Positions 36,186 through 44,475 of a DNA stretch of 64,000 nt are shown in pieces. Each line of letters begins with the position of its first letter. The stretch's first letter is position 1. Position numbers and translations under genes: made by a program. Source of the DNA: Streptacidiphilus melanogenes (GTDB lineage: Bacteria > Actinomycetota > Actinomycetes > Streptomycetales > Streptomycetaceae); NCBI RefSeq assembly GCF_000787835.1, contig NZ_BBPP01000020.1, positions 73,283 to 137,282 of the forward strand. The letters run 5' to 3'. The notes beneath the pieces were generated by a model. That model was not told the origin of the DNA, did not search any database, and saw only the letters and a list, made by a program, of their open reading frames with translations.

Positions 36186-37160
36186 ATGGCGATGGACACG
36201 GCCGTACGAAAGTTCGCCGCGCTGGCCGCCGCGGGCCTGATCGTCACCGGCACCGGCGCGGGCGTCGCCACGGCCTGGGCCTCCACCCCTCACGGCAGGA
36301 GTCGCGCCGCCGCGGGCTCCAGCGCGTCCCCGTCCGCCTCGGCGAGGACCACCGCGTCCGCCACACCGAGCAGCACCGTCACGGCCAAGGCGTCCGCGTC
36401 GACGAGCCCGAGCAGGGAGGCGACGGCCGTCGCCTCCCCGTCGCCCTCCCCGACACCCACGGCCACGTCCGGCGGGAACGTGCCGCTGACGACGAAGGGG
36501 CAGTCCCAGGTCCTGGCGGCGTCACAGCAGACCGCCAAGGTCGGCGCGATCTTCTCCTCGTCCTCGATCACCCCCGGCAACCACCACTGCACCGCGAGCG
36601 TCGTGGACAGCCCCGCAGGCGACCTCATCGTGACGGCCGCACACTGCCTCGGCGCGGGCCCGACCGGCGCGGTCTTCGTCCCCGGGTACCGCGACGGCAG
36701 CGCGCCGAACGGCGTCTGGCACATCAGTCAGGTCGTCGAGAACTCCGCCTGGACCGGCGACGGCGACCAGGACGACGACGTCGCCTTCGCCGTGGTCGCC
36801 CCGCAGGACGGCAGGAGCCTGGAGACGGCGGTCGGCGGCGGCTACGACCTCTCGACCTCCGGCACGACCTCGGCAACGGTCCAGCTGACCGGCTACCCCT
36901 CGGCCACGGACGAGCCCATCACCTGCACCGGCGACGCGGCGGCGTTCTCGCAGACGCAACTCGTCATCGACTGCACCGCCTTCACCGGCGGCACCAGCGG
37001 ATCGGCGTGGATCGCGGGTTACGACGCCGACGCGGACGCGGGCAGCATCATCGGCGTCGTCGGCGGCTACCAGCAGGGCGGCGACACCGCGGACGTCTCG
37101 TACAGCATCGTCTTCGGGTCCGACACACAGGCGCTGTACGAGCAGGCGCTGTCCCAGTAG
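36186..37160 (+). CDS. secreted trypsin-like serine protease
   Basis: This 324-residue protein has a signal peptide (about 1-33, ending AWA), a Ser/Thr/Ala/Pro-rich linker (about 35-100) and an S1 chymotrypsin-fold domain. The catalytic triad is readable as H153 in TAAHCLG, D198 in DQDDDVAFAVV and S271 in GGTSGSAW. Cysteines flank the histidine (HHCTAS...AAHC) as in streptogrisin-like enzymes. The serine motif is GTSGSAW rather than GDSGGP, as in many actinobacterial V8/trypsin relatives. A GGAGGAAGGGG ribosome-binding site precedes the ATG. The long linker suggests cell-wall passage or O-glycosylation. Confidence 0.9.
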   Translation: MAMDTAVRKFAALAAAGLIVTGTGAGVATAWASTPHGRSRAAAGSSASPSASARTTASATPSSTVTAKASASTSPSREATAVASPSPSPTPTATSGGNVPLTTKGQSQVLAASQQTAKVGAIFSSSSITPGNHHCTASVVDSPAGDLIVTAAHCLGAGPTGAVFVPGYRDGSAPNGVWHISQVVENSAWTGDGDQDDDVAFAVVAPQDGRSLETAVGGGYDLSTSGTTSATVQLTGYPSATDEPITCTGDAAAFSQTQLVIDCTAFTGGTSGSAWIAGYDADADAGSIIGVVGGYQQGGDTADVSYSIVFGSDTQALYEQALSQ

Positions 37161-37169
37161 TTTCCCCCC

Positions 37170-37721
37170 GTGCGATTCGACGCCGTACCCAAGCCCCCGA
37201 CCGTCGCCGCCAGGCCGCGGGACCCGAGGGGCTACCCCGTGCCCGCCATCACGCCGTACGAGGAGGGCGAACACCGCTTCGCGCGGACCGACTACGAGAA
37301 GAGCGCCGCGTGTGCGCGCGAGCGCCTGTGCTCGGTGTGCGGGACGCCCATGCCGGTCGACGCGCCCGTGTGGCGGGTCGTCGGGGCGGCCGAGGCGGAG
37401 GCCATCGGCGCCGCGCTCGCCGCGGCGGCGCCGTACCGGAACCTCGCGCCGACGTGGGAGGGGCCGGGGCACCGGGCCTGCATGCTCTACGCGTCGATGG
37501 TGTGCCCGTATCTCGCGCGGCCGCAGGCGCGCCGCAAGGTGCTGGACCGGGGCACCGCGCGCGGCGCCACCGGCGCCGTCGTCGGGTTCGCCGACTACGA
37601 GTACGCGGTGACGGACACCCAGGTCCTGTTCCGCTTCCTCGGCGTCGTCGAGTTCCTTCCCCACGACGACGCCGCGACGGCGCACCTGGCAGCGCTGGAG
37701 CAGGAGATCGCTCAGCGGTAG
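37170..37721 (+). CDS. conserved hypothetical protein with cysteine motif
   Basis: This 183-residue protein starts at a GTG 9 bp after the protease stop. It contains RLCSVCGTPMPVDAPVWRVV and, 40 residues on, GHRACMLYASMVCPYLARPQARR. This gives a C-x2-C...C-x8-C pattern that may bind zinc. The end carries an acidic LEQEIAQR helix. I recognise similar streptomycete hypotheticals but no function. Its last 10 bp overlap the convergent lipoprotein gene. Confidence 0.75.
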   Translation: MRFDAVPKPPTVAARPRDPRGYPVPAITPYEEGEHRFARTDYEKSAACARERLCSVCGTPMPVDAPVWRVVGAAEAEAIGAALAAAAPYRNLAPTWEGPGHRACMLYASMVCPYLARPQARRKVLDRGTARGATGAVVGFADYEYAVTDTQVLFRFLGVVEFLPHDDAATAHLAALEQEIAQR

Positions 37722-38818
37722 GCGGGCAGGCCCGGCACCGAGGAGATCAGCTTCGGTGCCGCGGAGCCGTCGATCGGCAGGACCGCGACGCCGTTCGGCG
37801 TGCGCACCGCGACGGTGCGGCCGTCCGGGGAGACCGCGGGCTCGGTGTAGTCGGTGGTGGCGTGCGGGGTGATGTCGACCGCGGTCGTGCCGGCGGCGGA
37901 CGAGCCGGCGGGGGAAGTGCCGAAGTGCTCGACGAAGATGTGGTCGTGGCCGCCGACGGAGCGGACGAAGACCACGCCCTCGTCGACCTGGCCGGGGATC
38001 GGGGCCGGCTCGGAGCCGTTGGTCATCACGGAGCCCTGCTGGCGGATGTAGTCGTCGCGGATGTAGACGTCGCCGGTGCCGGTGTTGGCGTAGACGGTCG
38101 TGCCGTTGGTGGTGCCGCTGCCGTTGATCCAGGTGTTGCCGGTCTGCGGGAGCGGGGCGGCGGTGCTGCCGGCCTCTCCGGCGAGCGAAAGGCGAGCGGG
38201 CTTGCCGCCCGTGGTCGGCACCTCCATCAGAACGCTGCCCGCGCCGCTGCCGGCGACGAAGAAGAGGTTGTTGCGCGGCATGTTGCCGTAGCCCGGGTCG
38301 GCCTTGACGACCTGCCAGGCGGGGTGGGACCAGGTCTGTCCGCCGGGGTTGCGGGCGACGACGACGCGGCCGCTGCCGTCGGCGTTGGCGGTGTCGAGGT
38401 TGCCGTTCCCGTCGATGAAGGCGGCCCTGCGGCCGTCCGGGGACCAGGCCAGGTCGCGCACGACGACGCCGAAGTCGACGACGGCGCCGTTCATGACGAC
38501 CTTGGTGGTGCCGTTGCTGATGGTCAGCATGGTCCCGCCGGTGCCGTTGACGGAGACGGGCGCGCCCGTCCTGCCGCCGGTGGAGCCGCCCGTGGACCCG
38601 CCGGAGGTCCCACCCGTACCCGAGGCGCCGCCCGTGCCGCCGGGGCCTCCGGTGCCCCCGGTCGGGGTCGACGCGCTGGCGCCGCCCGAAGCGGCCTGGG
38701 TCGGGCTCGCGGAGGCCGCGGCGCCGGTACCGGTCTTCGGGTCGCAGGCGGTGAGCAGGCCACTCGCCGTGACGGCTGAGACGAGAGCGATCGCGACGGC
38801 GATGCGGCGAGTACGCAT
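37712..38818 (-). CDS. lipoprotein with WD40/PD40-like beta-propeller repeats
   Basis: This 368-residue protein has a lipoprotein signal peptide with lipobox LLTAC (acylated cysteine at 25). A collagen-like Gly/Thr/Ser/Pro stretch follows (about 40-88, many GGTGG and GGSTGG units). The globular part has propeller-type repeats, such as RDLAWSPDGRRAAFIDGNGNL and EPAVSPDGRTVAVRTPNGVAVL. TolB/PD40-like propellers bind proteins or peptides at the cell surface. No enzyme motif is seen. The flexible Gly-rich linker would let the propeller reach through the cell wall. Confidence 0.83.
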   Translation of the reverse strand: MRTRRIAVAIALVSAVTASGLLTACDPKTGTGAAASASPTQAASGGASASTPTGGTGGPGGTGGASGTGGTSGGSTGGSTGGRTGAPVSVNGTGGTMLTISNGTTKVVMNGAVVDFGVVVRDLAWSPDGRRAAFIDGNGNLDTANADGSGRVVVARNPGGQTWSHPAWQVVKADPGYGNMPRNNLFFVAGSGAGSVLMEVPTTGGKPARLSLAGEAGSTAAPLPQTGNTWINGSGTTNGTTVYANTGTGDVYIRDDYIRQQGSVMTNGSEPAPIPGQVDEGVVFVRSVGGHDHIFVEHFGTSPAGSSAAGTTAVDITPHATTDYTEPAVSPDGRTVAVRTPNGVAVLPIDGSAAPKLISSVPGLPAYR

Positions 38819-38966
38819 GGTGGGTCCCCTTGGTCGGGCAGTCTCGTGGTCTCTGAGCTGACGCTCTGAGAAGAGACTGCCCGGCGCGCATCGTGGATCC
38901 GTGCGCCCCCTGTCACAGCCGCGCTACAGCGGCCGCGACACGGGCCCGGCTGGGGTTCGCCGACCG

Positions 38967-40118
38967 TCAGTCGACGTCGATCTGACCGCCGTTCAGCTGC
39001 TTGCGCGCGGGGCGCGGGTCCTCGTCGCCGTTGCCGGACGGCGTGCCGAGGTTGCGGCGCACCGAGTCGAGGATGGTCAGGCCCTGGCCGACCAGTCCGG
39101 CGGCGATCTCTCCGAGGCCGTCCGCGCCGTTGAGCACGTTGACGTTGGCTCCGGCCAGACCGCCGGCCGCCTCCTTGACGATCAGCGGCAGCTGGTCGAT
39201 CAGCATCCGGTCCAGGGCGACGCGGTCGTGCGAGGCGGCCGCCTCCGCCTGGATCTTCATCCGCTCGGCCTCGGCCAGTGCCAGCACGCGGATGCGCTCG
39301 GCCTCGGCCTCGGCGGGCTTGACGATCTCCGCGACCAGCTGCTGCTGCCGCAGCTCGGCCGCGCGCTGGGCCAGCTCGGTCTGAGCCGCCAGCACCTCCT
39401 GCTGCGCGTGCGCCGCGGCCAGCGGACCGGCCTGGGCCGACTGCGCCTGGGCGCGGTCGACCTCCGCGCTGTACTGGGCCTTCACGACCGCCGTCTGCCG
39501 GGCGTACTCGGCCTGGTTCCGGGTGGCGGCCTGCTCCGCCTCGGCCGCGGCCTGGGTCGCCTGGGCCTGCGCGACCTGCGCGGCCCGCTGGATCGCGGCC
39601 TTGTGCGGCGCGGCCATGGCCTTGATGTAGCCGGCGTCGCCGTCGTCGATGGACTGGATCTGCAGCGAGTCGACGATCAGGCCGATCTTGGCCATCTCGG
39701 CCTTGGAGGTCTCCAGCACCTCCGTCGCCAGCTTCTGCCGCTCGGTGACGATCTCCTCGACCGTCATCGAACCGATGATCGACCGCAGGTGGCCGGCGAA
39801 GATCCGGCCGGTCAGGACCGCCATCTGGTCCTGGTCGGAGAGGAAGCGCTGACCGGCGTTGACGATGCTCTCGTGGTCGTTGCCGACCTTGAACGCGATC
39901 ACGGCACGCACCGTGAGCGCGATGCCCTGGCGGGTCACGCAGGTCTCGGCGACCTCCGCCTCGCACATGGCCAGGGTCAGGAACCGGGTCTTCCGGAAGA
40001 CCGGCAGCACGAACTTGCCGTGCCCGGTCACGACGCGGAACGGAGCCCCCTCCAGCCCACGCCTGCCACCGGAGATCAACATCGCCTCGTCCGGGGCGGG
40101 AACGCGGTAACCGAACAT
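38967..40118 (-). CDS. SPFH-domain (flotillin/stomatin-like) protein
   Basis: This 383-residue protein starts at the ATG at 40118, after GAGGAGACGAGAAGG. The N-terminal SPFH (band 7) domain spans about 1-190 (TRQGIALTVRAVIAFKVGND, SIIGSMTVEEIVTERQKLATEVLETS, IGLIVDSLQIQSIDDG). A long Ala/Glu/Gln-rich coiled coil (about 195-320) and a flotillin-like C terminus with VLNGADGLGEIAAGLVGQGL follow. Flotillins scaffold membrane microdomains. No transmembrane helix is clear, so attachment may be through the SPFH face. The NfeD-like gene lies 99 bp upstream on the same strand. Confidence 0.9.
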   Translation of the reverse strand: MFGYRVPAPDEAMLISGGRRGLEGAPFRVVTGHGKFVLPVFRKTRFLTLAMCEAEVAETCVTRQGIALTVRAVIAFKVGNDHESIVNAGQRFLSDQDQMAVLTGRIFAGHLRSIIGSMTVEEIVTERQKLATEVLETSKAEMAKIGLIVDSLQIQSIDDGDAGYIKAMAAPHKAAIQRAAQVAQAQATQAAAEAEQAATRNQAEYARQTAVVKAQYSAEVDRAQAQSAQAGPLAAAHAQQEVLAAQTELAQRAAELRQQQLVAEIVKPAEAEAERIRVLALAEAERMKIQAEAAASHDRVALDRMLIDQLPLIVKEAAGGLAGANVNVLNGADGLGEIAAGLVGQGLTILDSVRRNLGTPSGNGDEDPRPARKQLNGGQIDVD

Positions 40119-40217
40119 CCTTCTCGTCTCCTCGTCCAAGAAATCCTGGACCCTCGCGGTATCCCCCGTGAGGGAACATCTCGCGGGTATGTCTACACCC
40201 AGGGGGTGGACCCGGGT

Positions 40218-40448
40218 CTACACCCCGCCGTCGAGTGAATCCGTCCACTCGATCACATCGACCTGCCGCGCGCCGCGCGACTCGATCACCAACACCGTGG
40301 TACCGGCTGCGAGTGGCTCCTCCGACCAAGCCAGAAAGGCCTCGGAGCCGCCACGGACACGCACCAGCACCTCCCCCGGGCCCGCACTGCCGCGGGTACC
40401 GATGAGCAGGCGCCCGGTGCAGCCGATCACCGCCTCGTCCGCCGGCAT
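40218..40448 (-). CDS. small NfeD-C-terminal-like OB-fold protein
   Basis: This 76-residue protein (GCTGRLLIGTRGSAGPGEVLVRVRGG, then AWSEEPLAAGTTVLVIESRGARQVDVIEW) resembles the soluble OB-fold domain at the C terminus of NfeD proteins, the usual operon partners of SPFH proteins. The membrane and protease parts of full NfeD are absent. It lies upstream of the SPFH gene on the same strand. The pairing supports both assignments: SPFH scaffolds and NfeD OB folds are thought to act together at membranes. Confidence 0.78.
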   Translation of the reverse strand: MPADEAVIGCTGRLLIGTRGSAGPGEVLVRVRGGSEAFLAWSEEPLAAGTTVLVIESRGARQVDVIEWTDSLDGGV

Positions 40449-40719
40449 GCCCCGCGCTCCTTCCGGTCGTCCCGCGGGTCGTCGTCCCGCGTTTCCCCCG
40501 CTCGTCCGGGAATCACGACCCTAGCGCGAATCCCCGCAGCCCAGCAGGTTGCGGACGGGCTGGATTGCGGACGGCGGTTGCCCTCCTATCCTGGTCTTAG
40601 CCATTTACATATTGCTTACGCGTTGCGTCGCCAGGCTCCGATTGCGGAGAGCCGTGCGCCCACCGGCGCTCAGGCCCGCCGAAATCGCCGACCTACCTTG
40701 TCGGATTGAGGTGATCCCT

Positions 40720-42402
40720 TTGGCAACGTCGACCGCGCCTCCCACCAAGGGAGGCCAGCACGCGTTGAAACGCGACATCGGGCTGATCGGTCTGACCTGG
40801 ACATCGGTAGGGTCGATCATCGGCTCGGGCTGGCTCTTCGGCGCGCTGTTCGCCGCCCAGGCCGCCGGCACGGCGGCGCTCGTCTCCTGGGGCATCGGCG
40901 CCGTGGCCATCATCATCCTGGCCTTCGTGCACGCCGAGCTCGGCGCGGCCTATCCGGTGTCGGGCGGCACGGGCCGGTTCCCGCACTACGCCTTCGGTAC
41001 GGTGGCGGGCGCCTCCTTCGGCTGGTTCTCCTGGCTGCAGGCGGTCACCGTGGCGCCGATCGAGGTCCTGGCGGCACTGAACTACCTCTCGGTCCACGCG
41101 AGCTGGATCCAGACCGGCAAGAACCACCTGACCGGCGCCGGTTACGCACTGGCCGTCGCCTTCATGGCCTTCTTCGTCGTCGTCAACTGGCTCGGCATCA
41201 AGTTCCTGGCCCACACCAACAGCGCAGCGACCTGGTGGAAGATCGCCATCCCGGTGCTGACCATCCTGGTCTTCGCGGCCACCGCCTGGCACAGCAACAA
41301 CTTCGGCTACCAGGGCTTCTCACCCTTCGGCTCGGAGGGCATGCTCTCCGCGATCAGCACCAGCGGCATCATCTTCGCGCTCCTGGGGTTCGAACAGGCG
41401 GACCAGCTCGCCGGGGAGAGCCGGAACCCGAAACGCGACATCCCCGTCGCCGTCATCGGGTCGATCCTGCTCGGCGCGCTGATCTACATCATGCTGCAGG
41501 TGGTCTTCATCGCCGCCCTGCCGCACAGCGCGTTCGCGCAGGGATGGGCCAACCTGAGCTTCACCGGCAAGACGGGCCCGTTCGCCGGTCTGGCCACGAC
41601 GATCGGTGTGGGCTGGCTGGCGACCATCCTCTACATCGACGCGGTGGTCTCCCCCGCCGGCACCGGTCTGATCTACACCACCGCGACGTCCCGCGTCTCC
41701 TACGGCCTGTCCCGCAACGGCTACGTGCCGGAGGCCTTCGAGAAGACCACCAAGCGGGGCGTGCCGTGGTTCGGTCTGATCTTCGCCTTCGTGATGGGCC
41801 TGGTCGTCTTCCTGCCGTTCCCCACCTGGCAGAAGCTGGTCGGCTTCATCACCTCCGCGTCGGTGCTGATGTACGCGGGCGCGCCGCTCTCCTTCGGCGC
41901 CCTGCGCAAGAACGACCCCGACCGCTACCGGCCCTACCGGTTGCCGGGCGGCCACTTCTGGTCGCCGGTCGCGTTCATCGTCGCCAACATGATCATGTAC
42001 TGGTCCGGCTTCGACACGTTGTGGCGGCTGGGCATCGGCATCCTGCTCGGCTACGTGCTGCTCGGCACGTCCGTGACGTTCAAGCTCAACTCCAAGTCGC
42101 CGCACATGGACTGGCGGTCCGCGCAGTGGCTGCCGGTCTACCTGATCGGCATCGGCATCATCTCCTGGCAGGGCCGCTACTGCAGCTCCGGACCGGCCAC
42201 GACGACCTCGTGCGGTGCGGCGAACAACATCCCGCTCTGGTGGGACATGGTCATCATCGCGGGGTTCAGCCTGGCCATCTACTACTGGGCCCAGGCGGTC
42301 CGGCTGCCCAGGGAGGAGACCCAGGAGTACATCGGGGACGTGGAGGTCGCGGAGGAGCCCAAGGGCTACGTGGCGCCTCCCCCCGACTCCCCCTCCACCT
42401 GA
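40720..42402 (+). CDS. APC-family amino acid permease
   Basis: About twelve to fourteen membrane helices begin with LTWTSVGSIIGSGWLFGALFAAQAAG, the APC-family helix 1 (GSIIGSGW). A helix-6 region, IIFALLGFEQADQLAGESRNPKRDIPVAV, holds the substrate-gate signature and FEQ/E...NPKRDIP. The family imports amino acids with protons or exchanges them. I use the TTG at 40720 (560 residues) because GAGGTGA lies 7 bp before it; a GTG at 40711 is in frame. The C-terminal half adds two extra helices. The substrate is not readable. Confidence 0.88.
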   Translation: MATSTAPPTKGGQHALKRDIGLIGLTWTSVGSIIGSGWLFGALFAAQAAGTAALVSWGIGAVAIIILAFVHAELGAAYPVSGGTGRFPHYAFGTVAGASFGWFSWLQAVTVAPIEVLAALNYLSVHASWIQTGKNHLTGAGYALAVAFMAFFVVVNWLGIKFLAHTNSAATWWKIAIPVLTILVFAATAWHSNNFGYQGFSPFGSEGMLSAISTSGIIFALLGFEQADQLAGESRNPKRDIPVAVIGSILLGALIYIMLQVVFIAALPHSAFAQGWANLSFTGKTGPFAGLATTIGVGWLATILYIDAVVSPAGTGLIYTTATSRVSYGLSRNGYVPEAFEKTTKRGVPWFGLIFAFVMGLVVFLPFPTWQKLVGFITSASVLMYAGAPLSFGALRKNDPDRYRPYRLPGGHFWSPVAFIVANMIMYWSGFDTLWRLGIGILLGYVLLGTSVTFKLNSKSPHMDWRSAQWLPVYLIGIGIISWQGRYCSSGPATTTSCGAANNIPLWWDMVIIAGFSLAIYYWAQAVRLPREETQEYIGDVEVAEEPKGYVAPPPDSPST

Positions 42403-42440
42403 TCCCTGATCCCGGCCCGATCCCGGGCGACTCCGCTTCA

Positions 42441-42471
42441 GACCGCCTCGCCGCACCTCGGCGAGGCGGTC
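42441..42471 (+). terminator. terminator of the permease gene
   Basis: A perfect 13-bp stem (GACCGCCTCGCCG and its complement) with a 5-nt loop starts 38 bp after the stop. The remaining 150 bp before the next gene hold no feature I can name. Confidence 0.78.
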
Positions 42472-42627
42472 GAGCACGCTCCGCGGCGGCCCAGCGTCAA
42501 TGCTGCGACGCGCGGCGTAGCCCAGACGGGTGATGGACGGCTCCGAAACGTAGTCGGCTGGCTACGATCAGCCGTGCGGAGCGGGCCCGCGTCGAGGCCG
42601 CCGCGCCTGCCGACGAGGAGCCGTCCG

Positions 42628-43440
42628 ATGTCCCAACTCCCGGCCGACACCGTGAAGAACGCGGGGGTCGCGCTGTCCGCGCCGCAGTTGCCGATGCAGG
42701 CGGCGCGCTGCCAGTACGAGGGGCTGCCGATCCACGCCCGTCCGCCGTTCGGCGTGCTCCGCCCCACCCGCCGTATCCGCGAGCACGCGCGGATGCGGCT
42801 CGCGGGCGTGCCCGCGCGCGGACGGCCGTCCGCCTACGAGGTGGGCAGCTGGGTGACGGTCCGCAGCGCCGAGGAGGTCCGCGCCACCCTGGACGCGGGC
42901 GACCGGCTCGGCGGCCTCTGGTTCACCGGGTCCCAGTGGTCCTTCTGCGGCGGCACCTACCAGGTCGAGCACACCGTCCGCAGGATGCTGGACGACCACT
43001 ACCGGATGCGCCGCATCTCCCGCACCGTCACGCTCCGCGGCGCCACGTGCGCCGGCGCAGGCCCCGACGACCAGGGCTGCGGCCTCGGCTGCGCCCTCCT
43101 CTTCCGCGACGACTGGCTGCGCCCGGCGAACGCCCCCGGGACGCCCCCCGCGCCGGAGCGGTACGCCACGGTCCGCAGCCTCCAGGAGATCCAGCAGACC
43201 CTCGGCCCCGACGGCACCCTCCTCGGCGTCCCCTTCCACGCCGCCATGGCCCGCTACGTGGGCCGCCGCCTGCCCGTGCTGCGCCAGGTCGTCCCCCGCG
43301 CCCTGCCGCGCTGGCAGTACCCGGTCGGCGAGTGGTACCAGCTCGACGGGCTCCGGTGCCTGGGCGAGCCGCTCGCGGGGCTCGGCTGCGACCGGCAGTG
43401 CGCCCTGCTGTGGCACCGGTCCTGGCTCGACCTCGAATAG
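42628..43440 (+). CDS. conserved cysteine-containing protein with a tandem duplicated module
   Basis: This 270-residue protein starts at an ATG with CGAGGAG 8 bp upstream. Two modules of about 85 residues follow an N-terminal segment. Module 1 (about 72-162) has WVTVRSAEEVRATLDAGDRL, FCGGTYQVEHTVRRM and GATCAGAG...CGLGCALLFRDDWL. Module 2 (about 178-268) has YATVRSLQEIQQTLGPDGTL, YVGRRLPVLRQVV and GLRCLG...CDRQCALLWHRSWL. Each pairs an S-x-E-E/Q-I/V-x-x-TL start with a CxxxC-ALL(F/W) end, suggesting a small metal or disulfide knot. Related proteins occur near natural-product and polysaccharide genes, but I know no function. Confidence 0.75.
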   Translation: MSQLPADTVKNAGVALSAPQLPMQAARCQYEGLPIHARPPFGVLRPTRRIREHARMRLAGVPARGRPSAYEVGSWVTVRSAEEVRATLDAGDRLGGLWFTGSQWSFCGGTYQVEHTVRRMLDDHYRMRRISRTVTLRGATCAGAGPDDQGCGLGCALLFRDDWLRPANAPGTPPAPERYATVRSLQEIQQTLGPDGTLLGVPFHAAMARYVGRRLPVLRQVVPRALPRWQYPVGEWYQLDGLRCLGEPLAGLGCDRQCALLWHRSWLDLE

Positions 43441-43470
43441 CCCGGGCGGCCCCGGGCGGCGGAGCGGCCC

Positions 43471-44286
43471 TCAGCCGCGGTACGAGGCGCTGCGCGGCGC
43501 GTCCAGGCCCGCCAGGTACTCCTCGAACCTGATCCGCCCATACGGCTCCCCCGGCACCAAATTCTCCCCCGCGCGGAACGCGCCGAAGACCCGGCCGGGG
43601 ACGCCCACCGGCAGCACGGGCCGGCGGCCACGGCCCGTCGCGGCGAGGTAGACCCGGGCCAACTCCCGCGCGTCGCGGACCTCGGGCCCCCCGATGTCGG
43701 GCGCGCGCCCGTCCACCGGCTCCGCGAGCGCCAGCTCGGCCAGCCGGACCGCGACGTCCCGGACGTCGATCGGCTGGAAGCGCAGCGCGGGAACCGGCGC
43801 CGCCGGCGCCTTCGCCGAGAAGGCGAAGAGCGCGCGCAGCAGGTCGTGGAACTGCGTGGCACGCTGGACCGTGAACGGGAGTCCGGACGCGGCGAAGACC
43901 TGCTCCGCGGCGAGCTTCGCCTTGTAGTAGCCGAACGGGATGCGGTCGACGCCGACGATCGAGACGTAGACGAGGTGCGGCGGCGCGGCGGCCCCCCGCG
44001 CCGCCGCGACGACCGTGCGCGCCATCGCCTCCTCCTCCCCACGGCGGAAGCCGCTCGCGCAGTGGATGACGGCCCGTGCCCCGCGCACCGCCTCCGCCGC
44101 GCCCGCGCCCGCGCCCGCGCCCGAGCGCAGGTCGGCGGTGGCCCACTCGTACGCCTCCGCCCCGCTCCCTGGACGCGGCCTGCGACTGACCACCCGCACG
44201 GGCTGCCCCTCCGTCGGCAGCCGCCCCACGACCGCTCTCCCGAGCACACCCGTCCCGCCGGTCACCACGATCCGGTCCTGGTCCAT
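43471..44286 (-). CDS. NmrA/SDR-like NAD(P)-binding protein
   Basis: This 271-residue protein starts at the ATG at 44286. The extended-SDR Rossmann motif VVTGGTGVLGRAVVGRL at residues 7-23 binds NAD(P). VVSRRPRPGSGAE suggests NADP preference, through arginines after strand 2. The catalytic region has PHLVYVSIVGVDRIPFGYYKAKLAAEQVF, with a YxxxK-like pair (YYKAK). Atypical SDRs of this kind act as redox sensors or reductases. A long Gly/Ala run (GAGAGAGAAEAV) is a low-complexity insertion. It stands alone. Confidence 0.88.
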   Translation of the reverse strand: MDQDRIVVTGGTGVLGRAVVGRLPTEGQPVRVVSRRPRPGSGAEAYEWATADLRSGAGAGAGAAEAVRGARAVIHCASGFRRGEEEAMARTVVAAARGAAAPPHLVYVSIVGVDRIPFGYYKAKLAAEQVFAASGLPFTVQRATQFHDLLRALFAFSAKAPAAPVPALRFQPIDVRDVAVRLAELALAEPVDGRAPDIGGPEVRDARELARVYLAATGRGRRPVLPVGVPGRVFGAFRAGENLVPGEPYGRIRFEEYLAGLDAPRSASYRG

Positions 44287-44475
44287 CCCCGCGCCTCGCT
44301 TCCGCTCCGAGCTGGTCTTCTCCAGTGTGGACAGGGCAGTCCCCGGAAACGTGACACGGCGGGGCGGCGCGCGTCGGCAACCACCCGAAATCCGTTGTCC
44401 GGGCGGATCTTGAGGCTGATAGCCTCCCCTGCCCGACGGGCCCGTGATCGGCCCGGGAGACAGAGGGGGACATAC

